Shown here one piece after another: positions 16,489 to 26,597 of a stretch of 64,000 nt of DNA. How positions within the stretch are numbered: the stretch's first letter is position 1; every line of letters starts with the position of its first letter. This stretch comes from Amycolatopsis sp. 195334CR (GTDB lineage Bacteria; Actinomycetota; Actinomycetes; Mycobacteriales; Pseudonocardiaceae). The notes below the pieces were generated by a model that searched no databases, was not told the DNA's origin, and saw only the letters and a list, made by a program, of their open reading frames with translations. Made by a program: the position numbers and the translations under genes. The DNA is taken from the NCBI RefSeq assembly GCF_017309385.1, contig NZ_JAFJMJ010000003.1, forward strand, positions 248,001 through 312,000, given 5' to 3'.

Positions 16489-18008
16489 GCTGGACCAACC
16501 CGCTGCGGGACCCCCGCGACAAGCGGCTGCCGAGGATCGCCGGGCCGTCCAGCCTGGTGATCTTCGGCGTCACCGGGGACCTGTCCCGCAAGAAGCTGAT
16601 GCCCGCGATCTACGACCTGGCCCACCGCGGCCTGCTGCCCGCCGGGTTCTCGCTGGTCGGGTTCGCCCGGCGGGACTGGGAGCACCAGGACTTCGGTGAG
16701 CTGGTGCACGATTCGGTGGCCGAGCACTCCCGCACCCCGTTCCGCGAGTCGGTGTGGAACCGGCTCGCCGAGGGCATCCGGTTCGTGCAGGGCACCTTCG
16801 ACGACGACGACGCGTTCGACCGGCTCGCGCGGACCGTGCGCGACCTGGACGCCGAGCGCGGCACCGGCGGCAACACCGCGTTCTACCTGTCGATCCCGCC
16901 GAGCGCGTTCCCGGTGGTGACCAAGCAGCTGGCCCGGTCCGGGCTGGCCGACACCGACGAGAGCACCTGGCGCCGGGTGGTGATCGAGAAGCCGTTCGGG
17001 CACGACCTGCGCAGCGCGCGGGAGCTGAACGCGATCGTCAACGACGTCTTCCCCGAGGAGTCGGTCTTCCGCATCGACCACTACCTCGGCAAGGAGACGG
17101 TGCAGAACATCCTGGCGCTGCGCTTCGCGAACCAGCTGTTCGAGCCGATCTGGAACGCCAACTACGTCGACCACGTGCAGATCACCATGGCCGAGGACAT
17201 CGGCCTCGGCGGGCGCGCGGGCTACTACGACGGGATCGGCGCGGCCCGCGACGTCATCCAGAACCACCTGCTCCAGCTGCTCGCGTTCACCGCGATGGAG
17301 GAGCCGGTCTCGTTCGAGCCGAAGGCGCTGCGCGCGGAGAAGGTCAAGGTGCTCGGCGCGACCAAGCCGCTGCTGCCGTTCGAGGCGACCACCGCGCGCG
17401 GGCAGTACACCGGCGGCTGGCAGGGCGGCAAGAAGGTGCCCGGCCTGCTGCAGGAGGGCGGGTTCTCGAAGGACTCGACCACCGAGACCTACGCCGCGGT
17501 GACGCTGGAGGTGCAGAACCGCCGCTGGGCGGGGGTGCCGTTCTACCTGCGCACCGGCAAGCGGCTGGGCCGCCGGGTGACCGAGATCGCGGTGGTGTTC
17601 AAGCGGGCGCCGCACCTGCCGTTCGACTCCACCGCCACCGAGGAGCTGGGGCAGAACGCGCTGGTCATCCGGGTGCAACCGGACGAGGGCGTGACGCTGC
17701 GGTTCGGCTCGAAGGTGCCGGGGACCACGATGGAGGTCCGCGACGTCACGATGGACTTCGGCTACGGGCACGCGTTCACCGAGTCCTCGCCGGAGGCCTA
17801 CGAGCGGCTCATCCTGGACGTGCTGCTCGGCGAGCCGTCGCTGTTCCCGGTGAACGAGGAGGTCGAGCTGTCGTGGGAGATCCTCGACCCGATCCTGGCG
17901 CACTGGGCCAAGCACGGCAGGCCGGAGGAGTACCCGCCGGGCTCGTGGGGTCCGTCCTCGGCGGACGAGATGCTGGCCGCTAGTGGTCGCAACTGGAGGC
18001 GCCCGTGA
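16485..18008 (+). CDS. zwf: Glucose-6-phosphate 1-dehydrogenase
   Basis: A 507-residue enzyme that makes 6-phosphogluconolactone and NADPH, entering the oxidative pentose phosphate pathway. The coenzyme motif GVTGDLS is at residues 28-34, EKPFG at 168-172 and the active-site signature RIDHYLGKE at 196-204. The length is normal for the family. GTG 16485 overlaps the pgi stop (GTGA) and its own TGA overlaps the opcA start in the same way, so translation is coupled on both sides. OpcA, encoded next, is the expected assembly or activation partner. Confidence 0.97.
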   Translation: MSWTNPLRDPRDKRLPRIAGPSSLVIFGVTGDLSRKKLMPAIYDLAHRGLLPAGFSLVGFARRDWEHQDFGELVHDSVAEHSRTPFRESVWNRLAEGIRFVQGTFDDDDAFDRLARTVRDLDAERGTGGNTAFYLSIPPSAFPVVTKQLARSGLADTDESTWRRVVIEKPFGHDLRSARELNAIVNDVFPEESVFRIDHYLGKETVQNILALRFANQLFEPIWNANYVDHVQITMAEDIGLGGRAGYYDGIGAARDVIQNHLLQLLAFTAMEEPVSFEPKALRAEKVKVLGATKPLLPFEATTARGQYTGGWQGGKKVPGLLQEGGFSKDSTTETYAAVTLEVQNRRWAGVPFYLRTGKRLGRRVTEIAVVFKRAPHLPFDSTATEELGQNALVIRVQPDEGVTLRFGSKVPGTTMEVRDVTMDFGYGHAFTESSPEAYERLILDVLLGEPSLFPVNEEVELSWEILDPILAHWAKHGRPEEYPPGSWGPSSADEMLAASGRNWRRP

Positions 18009-19159
18009 TCATCGATCTGCCGTCCACCACCACCTCGCAGCTGAACAAGAAGCTGGTCGAACTGCGGGAGCGCGGCGGGGCCGTGGCGCTGGGCCGGGTG
18101 CTGACGCTGGTGATCGCCGCGGACGACGACGAGCACCTCGAAGACGCGATCGACGCGGCCAACGAGGCCAGCCGGGAGCACCCGTCGCGGGTGATCGTGG
18201 TGGCCAAGGGCGCGAAGACGGCGTCGCCGCGCATCGACGGCCAGATCCGCGTCGGCGGGGACGCCGGGGCGAGCGAGGTCATCGTGCTGCGGTTGTACGG
18301 CGCGCTGGCGTCGAACAGCCAGAGCGCGGTCGTGCCGCTGCTGCTGCCCGACGCGCCGATCGTCACCTGGTGGCCGGGGACCGGGCCGCGCAACCCGGCC
18401 GCGGACCAGCTCGGTGAGCTGGCGCAGCGCCGGATCACCGATTCGGCGGCGGAGAAGAACCCGATCCGCGCGCTCGGCACGCGCGGCAAGGCCTACACCG
18501 ACGGTGACACCGACCTGGCCTGGACGCGGCTGACGAACTGGCGGGCCCAGCTGGTCAGCGCGCTGGACCTGCCGCCGTACGAGAAGGTGCTCTCGGCCAC
18601 GGTCACCGGTGAGGCCGACTCGCCGTCGACCGAGCTGCTCGCGGGGTGGCTGGCGGAGTACCTGAAGGCGCCGGTCAAGCGGGTGAAGTCGAGCAGTGCG
18701 CAGGGCATTCTGTCGGTCACGCTGGAGCGGCGCTCCGGGGCGATCGAGCTGTCGCGCCCGGACGGCAGGGTGGGCACGCTGACCCAGCCCGGCCAGCCGG
18801 CCCGGCGGATCGCCCTGCAGCGGCGGGACAACAAGGACTGCCTGATCGAGGAGTTGCGCCGGCTCGACCCGGACGAGATCTACGAGGCCGCCCTGCACGG
18901 CCTCGGCAAGATCGCGGCGACCGCGCGCAAGTCCCCGGCCAAGGCCGAGACGACCCCGCGCAAGGCCACCACCTCGAAGACGCCCACCACGGCCGACGCG
19001 AAGACCTCGGCGAAGGCGCCCACCACGGCCGACGCGAAAGCCCCGGCGAAGGGTTCCACCGCGGCCGAAGCGAAGGCGCCCAGCGCGGCGGGCGAGGCGA
19101 AGGCCCCGGCCAAGGGGTCCACCGCGAAGGCGAAAGCACCGGCGAAAGCGAAGTCATGA
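18005..19159 (+). CDS. opcA: Glucose-6-phosphate dehydrogenase assembly protein OpcA with histone-H1-like tail
   Basis: A 384-residue protein. Residues 1 to ~308 are an OpcA domain (IIDLPSTTTSQLNKKLVELR at the start; LPDAPIVTWWPGTGPRNPA in the middle; DNKDCLIEELRRLDPDEIY near its end), required for G6PDH oligomerisation or activity in actinobacteria. Residues ~309-384 are an unstructured Ala/Lys/Thr/Pro tail with AKAPAK- and TTADAK-type repeats, partly from a 36-base duplication (copies at 18981 and 19017). The tail resembles histone H1 C-termini. The gene overlaps zwf and pgl by 4 bases each, so it is coupled to both. Confidence 0.93.
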   Translation: MIIDLPSTTTSQLNKKLVELRERGGAVALGRVLTLVIAADDDEHLEDAIDAANEASREHPSRVIVVAKGAKTASPRIDGQIRVGGDAGASEVIVLRLYGALASNSQSAVVPLLLPDAPIVTWWPGTGPRNPAADQLGELAQRRITDSAAEKNPIRALGTRGKAYTDGDTDLAWTRLTNWRAQLVSALDLPPYEKVLSATVTGEADSPSTELLAGWLAEYLKAPVKRVKSSSAQGILSVTLERRSGAIELSRPDGRVGTLTQPGQPARRIALQRRDNKDCLIEELRRLDPDEIYEAALHGLGKIAATARKSPAKAETTPRKATTSKTPTTADAKTSAKAPTTADAKAPAKGSTAAEAKAPSAAGEAKAPAKGSTAKAKAPAKAKS

Positions 19160-19935
19160 GCACCTCCGAGGTAGTCGTCTACTCCGATCCGCAGTTGCTC
19201 GCGGCGGCCTGCGCGGCCCGGCTGGTCACCCGGCTGGTCGACGTGCAGGCCGCGCGCGGCTCCGCCTCGCTGGTGCTGACCGGCGGCGGCACCGGCATCG
19301 CGATCCTGCGGGAGCTGCGCAACTCCCCCGCCAGGGACGCGATCGACTGGTCGAAGCTCGACCTCTACTGGGGCGACGAGCGCTTCCTGCCCGCGGACGA
19401 CGACGAGCGCAACGAGAAGCAGGCCCGCGAAGCCCTGCTCGACCACGTGCCGCTCGACCCGGCGCGGGTCCACGCGATGGCCCCGTCCGACGGCCGGTTC
19501 GGCGACGACCCGGACGCCGCGGCGGCCGACTACGCGCGGATCCTCGCCGGCAACGCGCGGCCGGAGGACCACGGCGACGTGCCGACCTTCGACGTGACCC
19601 TGCTCGGCCTCGGCGGCGAGGGCCACACCGCGTCGATCTTCCCCGAGACCCCGGCGGTCTACGAGACCGAGCGCTCGGTGATCGCGGTGCGGAATTCACC
19701 GAAACCGCCGCCGACGCGGATCTCGCTGACGCTCCCGGCGATCCGGCGCTCGGCGGAGGTCTGGCTGGTGACCACCGGCGCGGCGAAGGCCGACGCGGTG
19801 GCGCTCGCGCTGGCGGGCGCCGGCGAGGTCCAGTTGCCGGTGGCGGGCGCGCGCGGACAGCGGCGCACGCTGTGGCTGCTCGACCGCACGGCGGCGGCGA
19901 AAACCACGAACGTGTTCCGGCCGCGGATCGCCTGA
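19156..19935 (+). CDS. pgl: 6-phosphogluconolactonase
   Basis: A 259-residue member of the NagB/glucosamine-6-phosphate isomerase fold of the DevB/Pgl type, which hydrolyses 6-phosphoglucono-delta-lactone made by Zwf. LVLTGGGTGIAILREL, LDLYWGDERFLPADDDERNE and LLGLGGEGHTASIFP are the defining motifs. ATG 19156 overlaps the opcA stop (ATGA), making it the last gene of the coupled operon. The oxidative-branch enzyme 6-phosphogluconate dehydrogenase is not in this window. Confidence 0.95.
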   Translation: MSTSEVVVYSDPQLLAAACAARLVTRLVDVQAARGSASLVLTGGGTGIAILRELRNSPARDAIDWSKLDLYWGDERFLPADDDERNEKQAREALLDHVPLDPARVHAMAPSDGRFGDDPDAAAADYARILAGNARPEDHGDVPTFDVTLLGLGGEGHTASIFPETPAVYETERSVIAVRNSPKPPPTRISLTLPAIRRSAEVWLVTTGAAKADAVALALAGAGEVQLPVAGARGQRRTLWLLDRTAAAKTTNVFRPRIA

Positions 19936-19953
19936 TCGATCAAGCCCCGCTTT

Positions 19954-19970
19954 TGTCCGATTATCGGACA
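19954..19970. promoter_or_regulatory. 17-bp palindrome upstream of the sensor kinase gene
   Basis: TGTCCGAT (19954-19961) and ATCGGACA (19963-19970) are exact complements around one base. The half-site TGTCCGAT recurs at 20084-20091. It lies between pgl and the kinase gene and is a candidate operator for an unknown regulator. Confidence 0.4.
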
Positions 19971-20067
19971 GTCCTGGTCATCCCCCGGACGGGTGATCTC
20001 CGATCGCCCAACCGGACAGGCATACGGCTGAATGGCCGGAAACTTACCGCCAACCGGCAAAACAACG

Positions 20068-20081
20068 TTAGCGTCCGCTAA
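20068..20081. promoter_or_regulatory. 14-bp dyad upstream of the sensor kinase gene
   Basis: TTAGCG and CGCTAA flank a 2-base centre, 78 bases before ATG 20159. The size and spacing would suit a TetR-like dimer; this is inference from shape only. Confidence 0.35.
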
Positions 20082-20158
20082 TTTGTCCGATGTGCCGCGT
20101 CCCGATCGGGTGGTGGACCCCTCTCCTCAGTAAGTCCACAAGACGAGAGGTCCATGCG

Positions 20159-21352
20159 ATGACCACAGAGGGACTCTCCATACCGGGAATGTCGGTCGGC
20201 CGCCCGAGGGCGGACACGACCGGGCACATCCGTGACGGCAGCATCGCGGACTGGTTCCGGAAACGGGCCGTGCGCGCACTGTCCATCGACGTCCTGGCGA
20301 TCGCGCTCGCCGTGCTGGACGTCTGGCTCGTCTTTCCCGAAGAAGCCATGACCTACTCCATCTGGCTCTCGGCGCTCTCGTGCGTCGCGCTGGTGGCGCG
20401 GCGGTGGCTGCCGTTCGGCGTGGTGCTGGCGACCTTCCCCGGCTACCTGGCCGGCTGGGCGCAGCTGGCGGCGATGATCGCGCTGGGCATGCTGGCCACC
20501 CGCCGCGGGTTGAACTGGCAGACCATGGCCGGCTTCGGCATGGTCTGGGCCAGCCGGTTCATCCTGTGGCCGCTGGACGAGTTCGCCGCGCTGAGCTGGC
20601 AGGAGCACGTGCTCGACGGCATCTACGGCGTGGTCGTCGCCGGCATGCCGGTCGCGCTGGGCCTGCTGATCCGGGCCAGGAGCGAACTGTCCGACAAGCT
20701 GGCCGAGCTGGCCGCCAGCCGCGACCGCGAGCAGCAGCTGCACGCCCAGGCCGTCCGGGCGCAGGAACGCGCGCGCCTGGCCAGGGAGATGCACGACGTG
20801 GTCTCCCACGACATCACGCTGATCGCGATGCAGGCGAACGTGCTGTCCATCTCCGCGCCGGGTACCGAGGCGCACCAGGCCGCGGAGAACATCCGGCAGC
20901 TGAGCAAGCGCACCCTGGAGGAACTGCGCACCCTGGTCGGCGTCCTGCGCTCCGGGGTGGACGAGGACGGGCCACAGCCCGGAATCGACGAGTTGCACCA
21001 GCTCATCCGGACCTCGGACGTGCCGGTGCAGCTGACCGTGGAGCGCATTCCCGAGACCGTGCCGCGCCAGGTGTCCGCGGCGGCCTACCGGACCGTCCAG
21101 GAGTGCCTGACCAACGTGCACAAGCACGCGCCCGGCGCGAAGGCGACGGTGTGCGTGCGCGGCGAAGAGGACGCGCTCGGCGTGGAGGTACTCAACGAGC
21201 AGCCCTGCGAACCGGCACGCGGCCTGCCCTCGGGCGGGCACGGCCTGACCGGCCTCGCCGAACGGGCACGGCTGCTCGGCGGCACGTTCGAAACGGCCCC
21301 CACCGACGACGGCGGCTTCCGGGTCCGGGCGGTCTACCCGCTCCCGGGTTAG
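20159..21352 (+). CDS. Two-component sensor histidine kinase (HisKA_3, NarL-partner type)
   Basis: A 397-residue membrane kinase. A ~35-residue cytoplasmic N-terminus is followed by several hydrophobic segments (~38-170), a coiled linker and the dimerisation helix AREMHDVVSHD with the probable phospho-His212. The ATPase domain has the N-box QECLTNVHKHAPGA (Asn319) and the G-box GHGLTGLAERARLLGG (~360-375). HisKA_3 kinases normally pair with a LuxR/NarL response regulator, but none is adjacent, so it is an orphan here. ATG 20159 has GAGAGG 8 bases upstream. Two palindromes lie in its upstream region, and a strong hairpin separates it from convergent rbpA. Confidence 0.9.
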   Translation: MTTEGLSIPGMSVGRPRADTTGHIRDGSIADWFRKRAVRALSIDVLAIALAVLDVWLVFPEEAMTYSIWLSALSCVALVARRWLPFGVVLATFPGYLAGWAQLAAMIALGMLATRRGLNWQTMAGFGMVWASRFILWPLDEFAALSWQEHVLDGIYGVVVAGMPVALGLLIRARSELSDKLAELAASRDREQQLHAQAVRAQERARLAREMHDVVSHDITLIAMQANVLSISAPGTEAHQAAENIRQLSKRTLEELRTLVGVLRSGVDEDGPQPGIDELHQLIRTSDVPVQLTVERIPETVPRQVSAAAYRTVQECLTNVHKHAPGAKATVCVRGEEDALGVEVLNEQPCEPARGLPSGGHGLTGLAERARLLGGTFETAPTDDGGFRVRAVYPLPG

Positions 21353-21365
21353 CCCCCGAACGCCA

Positions 21366-21410
21366 TGAATGGGGCGTTGCTCGCGGTGACCACGAGCAAC
21401 GCCCCATTCA
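21366..21410. terminator. Perfect 18-bp stem hairpin between kinase gene and rbpA
   Basis: Arms 21366-21383 and 21393-21410 are exact complements with a 9-base loop. It lies between convergent genes and probably terminates both. The arm design (starting TGAATGGGGCG) resembles a repeat family I associate with Amycolatopsis intergenic regions. Confidence 0.65.
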
Positions 21411-21430
21411 GCGCAATGGAGTTGGGCCGA

Positions 21431-21775
21431 TCAGATGATCTCGCGCCGCTTGCGCAGCCGGTCGAGCGCCTCGGCGAGAATGGCTTCGCCATCCGCGTCG
21501 CTGCGGCGCTCCTTCACGTAGGCGAGATGCGTCTTGTACGGCTCCGTCCGCGGTGCGGCGGGCGGGTTCTGCTCGTCCTGCCCACCCGGCAGCCCGCATC
21601 GCGGGCAGTCCCACTCCTCGGGAATCTCCGCTTCCAAGGCGAAGGACGGGCGAGCCTCATGCCCGTTGGCGCACCAGTACGAGATCCGGCGCCGCGGCGC
21701 CGACTCCCCCCGCTCGGACTCGCCGGACGGGCCCGCCCCGACCCTGGTACCCCGAATCGCGTTTCCGCCAACCAT
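21431..21775 (-). CDS. rbpA: RNA polymerase-binding protein RbpA
   Basis: A 114-residue essential actinobacterial transcription factor that binds sigma-A and core RNA polymerase and stabilises the open complex. The N-terminal tail starts MVGGNAIRGTRVGAGP, the core zinc-binding-like domain holds YWCANGHEARPSF...EEWDCPRCGLPGG, and the C-terminal sigma-interacting region includes KTHLAYVKERRSDADGEAIL. The ATG at 21775 has a GAGAG-type ribosome site upstream. It follows secG in the same direction, separated by 103 bases, so it may have its own promoter. Confidence 0.96.
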   Translation of the reverse strand: MVGGNAIRGTRVGAGPSGESERGESAPRRRISYWCANGHEARPSFALEAEIPEEWDCPRCGLPGGQDEQNPPAAPRTEPYKTHLAYVKERRSDADGEAILAEALDRLRKRREII

Positions 21776-21878
21776 GAACTCTCACACCCCGGTCTTGTTC
21801 CCCGGCGCACCCGCACGGTACGCCGTGCCACTCTGCTTGGCCGGGCGCGCACCCGGCCGGGTCCACGGCTCGTGCCGC

Positions 21879-22109
21879 TCAGATCTTCAGCAGCAGGCCC
21901 AGCCCGACGATGCTGATCAGCCAGATCGCACCGAGGCCCAGCGTGATCCGGTCGAGGTTCTTCTCGGCCACGCTCGATCCCGCCAGGCTGGACTGCATGC
22001 CGCCACCGAACAGGGAGGAAAGCCCGCCTCCGCGTCCCCTGTGCAGGAGGACGGCGACGACCAGCAGCACGCTGGAAGCGATCAACACCACTTGCAGGAA
22101 CAGTTTCAT
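21879..22109 (-). CDS. secG: Preprotein translocase subunit SecG
   Basis: A 76-residue membrane protein with two hydrophobic helices (about residues 3-22 and 54-75) separated by a glycine-rich loop RGRGGGLSSLFGGGMQSSLAG, the usual SecG signature. It stabilises the SecYEG channel. AGAGGAT precedes ATG 22109. It is the last gene of the gap-pgk-tpiA-secG group, the standard position in actinobacteria. Confidence 0.94.
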   Translation of the reverse strand: MKLFLQVVLIASSVLLVVAVLLHRGRGGGLSSLFGGGMQSSLAGSSVAEKNLDRITLGLGAIWLISIVGLGLLLKI

Positions 22110-22192
22110 CTCATCCTCTGTGTTCGGTGAAAACGCGCGATCAGCGCGGGCCGACGAGCACCGTGACCCACATTACCCGGTGACCGGCCGGA

Positions 22193-22978
22193 TCAGGGCA
22201 GCGGCCCGCCCGCGGCCAGTGCGCAGAGCTTGGTGAACTCGTCGGCGTCCAGGCTCGCCCCGCCGACCAGCGCCCCGTCGATGTTGTCGCACTTGACCAG
22301 GTCGCCGATGTTGCCCGACTTGACCGAACCGCCGTAGAGCACGCGGACCTCGTCGGCGATCTCGGTGCCGTACTTCTCGGCCAGGGTGGCCCGCAGCGCG
22401 GCGCAGACCTCCTCCGCGTCGGCCGGGGTGGCGACGCGGCCGGTACCGATGGCCCAGACCGGCTCGTAGGCGACCACCACGTTCTTCACCTGCTCGGCCT
22501 TGAGCCCCTTGAGGCCCGCGACCAGCTGGTTCGTGGTGTGCTCGATCTGCCCGCCTGCTTCGCGGACCTCGAGCTGCTCACCGACGCACAGGATCGGCGA
22601 GACCCCGTGCTTGAGCGCGGCACGCACCTTCTTGTTGACGAGTTCGTCGTCCTCGTTGTGGTACTCCCGGCGCTCGGAGTGCCCGATGGTCACGTAGGTG
22701 CACCCGAGCTTGGCGAGCATCGGGCCCGAGACGTCCCCGGTGTAGGCACCGGAGTCGTGCGGCGACAGGTCCTGCGCCCCGTAGGTGAGCAGGAGCTTGT
22801 CGCCGTCGGTGAGCGTCTGCACGCTGCGGATGTCGGTGAACGGCGGCAGCACCGTCACGTCCACCTTGGCGTAGTACTTCTCCGGCAGCGAGAAGGCGAT
22901 CTTCTGCACCAGCGCGATGGCCTCGAGGTGGTTGAGGTTCATCTTCCAGTTGCCTGCGATGAGAACTTTGCGAGCCAC
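22193..22978 (-). CDS. tpiA: Triosephosphate isomerase
   Basis: A 261-residue TIM-barrel enzyme interconverting dihydroxyacetone phosphate and glyceraldehyde-3-phosphate. [10 protein letters not shown] carries the substrate-binding Asn/Lys, IGHSERRE the catalytic His, and [18 protein letters not shown] the catalytic Glu and flexible loop; [10 protein letters not shown] is the phosphate site. The GTG at 22978 has a GGGGGAG ribosome site inside the end of pgk, only 5 bases away, so the genes are cotranscribed. Confidence 0.97.
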   Translation of the reverse strand: MARKVLIAGNWKMNLNHLEAIALVQKIAFSLPEKYYAKVDVTVLPPFTDIRSVQTLTDGDKLLLTYGAQDLSPHDSGAYTGDVSGPMLAKLGCTYVTIGHSERREYHNEDDELVNKKVRAALKHGVSPILCVGEQLEVREAGGQIEHTTNQLVAGLKGLKAEQVKNVVVAYEPVWAIGTGRVATPADAEEVCAALRATLAEKYGTEIADEVRVLYGGSVKSGNIGDLVKCDNIDGALVGGASLDADEFTKLCALAAGGPLP

Positions 22979-22983
22979 TGTGC

Positions 22984-24195
22984 CTACTCCCCCAGGACCG
23001 AGACGCCGGGCAGATCCTTGCCCTCGAGGTATTCCAGCGACGCGCCGCCGCCGGTGGAGATGTGCGAGAAACCGTCCTCGGGCAGGCCGAGCTGGCGCAC
23101 CGCGGCCGCGGAGTCACCGCCGCCGACCACGCTGAACGCGTCGCTCGCGGCGATCGCCTCGGCGACCGCCTTCGTGCCGCCCGCGAACGCCTCGAACTCG
23201 AACACGCCCATCGGGCCGTTCCAGAACACCGTCGCCGCGTCGGCCAGCTTGCCGGCGAACAGCTCGCGGGTCTTCGGGCCGATGTCGAGCCCCTGCCGGT
23301 CGGCCGGGATCGCGGTGGCGTCGACCACCTCGTACGGCGCGTCGGCGGCGAACTCGGTGGCGGCCAGCACGTCGACCGGTAGCACCAGTTCGACACCGCG
23401 CTTCTCGGCCTCGGTGAGGAAGCCGCTGACCTGGTCGAGCTGGTCGGCCTGCAGCAGCGAGCCGCCCACCTCGTAGCCCTGCGCCTTGAGGAAGGTGTAG
23501 GCCATGCCGCCGCCGATGAGCAGGCGGTCGACCTTGGTCAGCAGGTTGGCGATCACGCCGAGCTTGTCCGAGACCTTGGCGCCGCCGAGCACCACGGCGT
23601 AGGGCCGGGCGGGCTCCTCGGTGAGCTTGCGCAGCACGTCGAGCTCGGCCAGCACGAGGCCGCCGGTGTGGGCCGGGAGCACGCCCGCGATGTCGAACAC
23701 GGAGGCCTGCTTGCGGTGCACCACGCCGAACCCGTCGGAGACGAACGCGCCGTTCTCGCCGGTCAGTTCGGCCAGCTCGCGCGCCAGGTCGGCACGCTCC
23801 TCCTCGACCTTGCTGGTCTCGCGCGGGTCGAACCGCACGTTCTCCAGCAGGGCCACCTGGCCGTCGGCCAGCGCGCCGGCGACCGACTTCGCGCTGTCGC
23901 CGACCACGTCACCGGCCAGCGCGACCTCCGCGCCGAGCAGTTCGCCCAGCCGCGCCGCGACCGGCGCGAGGGAGAACTTGGCGTCCGGCTCGCCCTTGGG
24001 GCGGCCGAGGTGCGCCGCCACGATCACGCGCGCGCCGGCCCCGGCCAGCCGCTTGATCGTCGGCAGCGCGGCCCGGACCCGCCCGTCGTCGGTGATCCGG
24101 TCGCCGTCGAGGGGGACGTTGAGGTCGGCGCGCACCAGCACGCGCCGACCCGCCACACCCTCGCTGATCAGGTCATCGAGAGTCTTCACGGCCAT
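22984..24195 (-). CDS. pgk: Phosphoglycerate kinase
   Basis: A 403-residue two-domain kinase that makes ATP from 1,3-bisphosphoglycerate. The N-terminal [22 protein letters not shown] and [20 protein letters not shown] bind the triose; the C-terminal [25 protein letters not shown] and [11 protein letters not shown] stretches form the nucleotide site. Its ATG lies 4 bases after the gap stop with no good ribosome site, so translation probably depends on coupling to gap. Confidence 0.97.
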   Translation of the reverse strand: MAVKTLDDLISEGVAGRRVLVRADLNVPLDGDRITDDGRVRAALPTIKRLAGAGARVIVAAHLGRPKGEPDAKFSLAPVAARLGELLGAEVALAGDVVGDSAKSVAGALADGQVALLENVRFDPRETSKVEEERADLARELAELTGENGAFVSDGFGVVHRKQASVFDIAGVLPAHTGGLVLAELDVLRKLTEEPARPYAVVLGGAKVSDKLGVIANLLTKVDRLLIGGGMAYTFLKAQGYEVGGSLLQADQLDQVSGFLTEAEKRGVELVLPVDVLAATEFAADAPYEVVDATAIPADRQGLDIGPKTRELFAGKLADAATVFWNGPMGVFEFEAFAGGTKAVAEAIAASDAFSVVGGGDSAAAVRQLGLPEDGFSHISTGGGASLEYLEGKDLPGVSVLGE

Positions 24196-24199
24196 GGTT

Positions 24200-25267
<1,068 letters not shown>

Positions 25268-25354
25268 CTAGCGTGCTGGCCTGGGCGTTCCCGCATGCCC
25301 CAGCGAGACTTCCACTACACCCGGCCGGTGGTCAAGAATCGATCAAGACATCGA

Positions 25355-26530
25355 TCAAGATGATCCGCTCAGCGCGCGTTCCAGCGGGGTCCGGAAGCGC
25401 GGCACGACGCGCGTGGAGCCGAGCCACTCCCCCAGTCGTGCCGCCGCCTCACCGATCCGGGCGGTGGCTTCGGCGCCGACGTCATCCAGACAGCGGAACG
25501 CGACCTCACCATCCGGGCGCTGGCCCCAGCCACCGACGACGCGCCCGTCGCACCAGATCGACGGGCCCGCGTTGCCGTTGCGGTCGAACAGCGCGTCGCG
25601 GTGCGGACCGAGGAACCAGTCGCGGGCGGCCCAGCCCATCGGCGTCGGGTCGAGCGCGGGCAGCAGCGCGATCCACGGTTCGGGCTCCGGTTCGGGTTCG
25701 AGGTCGCCGGGCAGGACCAGCCCGGTGCCGCCGCCTTCGAGGTCCACCTCGACCGGGTCGAGCGCGGTCAGCGCCTTCTTCGCCTGCGCGGCGGTCCAGC
25801 CGGTCCACCAGCGCAGGTCCGCGAGCGGCGCCGGGCCGTAGGCGTGCAGCCAGCGTCGCGCCAGTTCGACACGGGCCCGGTCGGCGTCGATAGCGGGCAG
25901 GCCGCCGGGCAGCCAGTCCGCCATCGGGGACCAGCGGTACTGCGTGGACAACCACGTGCCGCGCGGGCGGCCGCGCACGATCCGCCCCTCGGCGGCGAGC
26001 AGGAACAGGACGCGGCTGGTGACGTTGCCGATCGCCTCGTACGGCTTGCCCGGCGCCATGCGCAGCTGCTGGCGCAGGCCCGGGACGTCGTCGGCGAGTT
26101 CCTGGCCGAGCGCCGTGCCGCGTTTCAGCAGCGCTTCGACGGTCTCCTCCTCGACCGCGGCCAGCCACTCGGCGGCCCGGGGCACGCCCTCGGGGTGGCC
26201 GTTCTCGGTGAGGTGTTTAACCAGGAGGACATGCTGCTTCCTGGCGATCTCGTCGGAGCACGCCGCTTGTACAACGGGCGCGACCTCCCTCGGCACGACG
26301 AACATCGTGCGGCGCATGCCGAGCAGGCGGACGAGCGTGCGGTCGTCGTAGAGCGCGCGCTCGGTCTCCGGTGCGGTGGCACGGGCGACCACGGAGAGGT
26401 GCACGGTGGCCGGATCGGTGGCGTGCAGGGCTACCACCGCCTCGGCCGCCTCCTCGGGAGTGGTGGCCGGGTTGGCGAGCCGATGCCGGTTGGCCAAGCG
26501 GGCCCGGCGCTGCGCGGTGGTCATCCCCAT
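25355..26530 (-). CDS. Winged-helix DNA-binding domain protein (HTH_42 / YcaQ-like)
   Basis: A 391-residue soluble protein of the family often called winged helix DNA-binding domain-containing protein. Typical stretches are VVALHATDPATVHLSVVAR, RRTMFVVPREVAPVVQAACS, RVLFLLAAEGRIVRGRPRGTW and LPALDPTPMGWAARDWFLG. Related YcaQ/AlkX proteins are DNA glycosylases acting on crosslinks and alkylated bases; whether this paralogue is enzymatic cannot be judged by eye. ATG 26530 is chosen because AGGAAAG precedes it; ATG 26524 is the alternative. Its upstream region contains an eight-unit 32-bp tandem array shared with the divergent LysE gene. Confidence 0.85.
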   Translation of the reverse strand: MGMTTAQRRARLANRHRLANPATTPEEAAEAVVALHATDPATVHLSVVARATAPETERALYDDRTLVRLLGMRRTMFVVPREVAPVVQAACSDEIARKQHVLLVKHLTENGHPEGVPRAAEWLAAVEEETVEALLKRGTALGQELADDVPGLRQQLRMAPGKPYEAIGNVTSRVLFLLAAEGRIVRGRPRGTWLSTQYRWSPMADWLPGGLPAIDADRARVELARRWLHAYGPAPLADLRWWTGWTAAQAKKALTALDPVEVDLEGGGTGLVLPGDLEPEPEPEPWIALLPALDPTPMGWAARDWFLGPHRDALFDRNGNAGPSIWCDGRVVGGWGQRPDGEVAFRCLDDVGAEATARIGEAAARLGEWLGSTRVVPRFRTPLERALSGSS

Positions 26531-26597
26531 GGCGGCTTTCCTACCACCGGTCGTGGCGATCCGGGCGCTCGCAGCGGTCTTCACCCGGGATCGCGTC

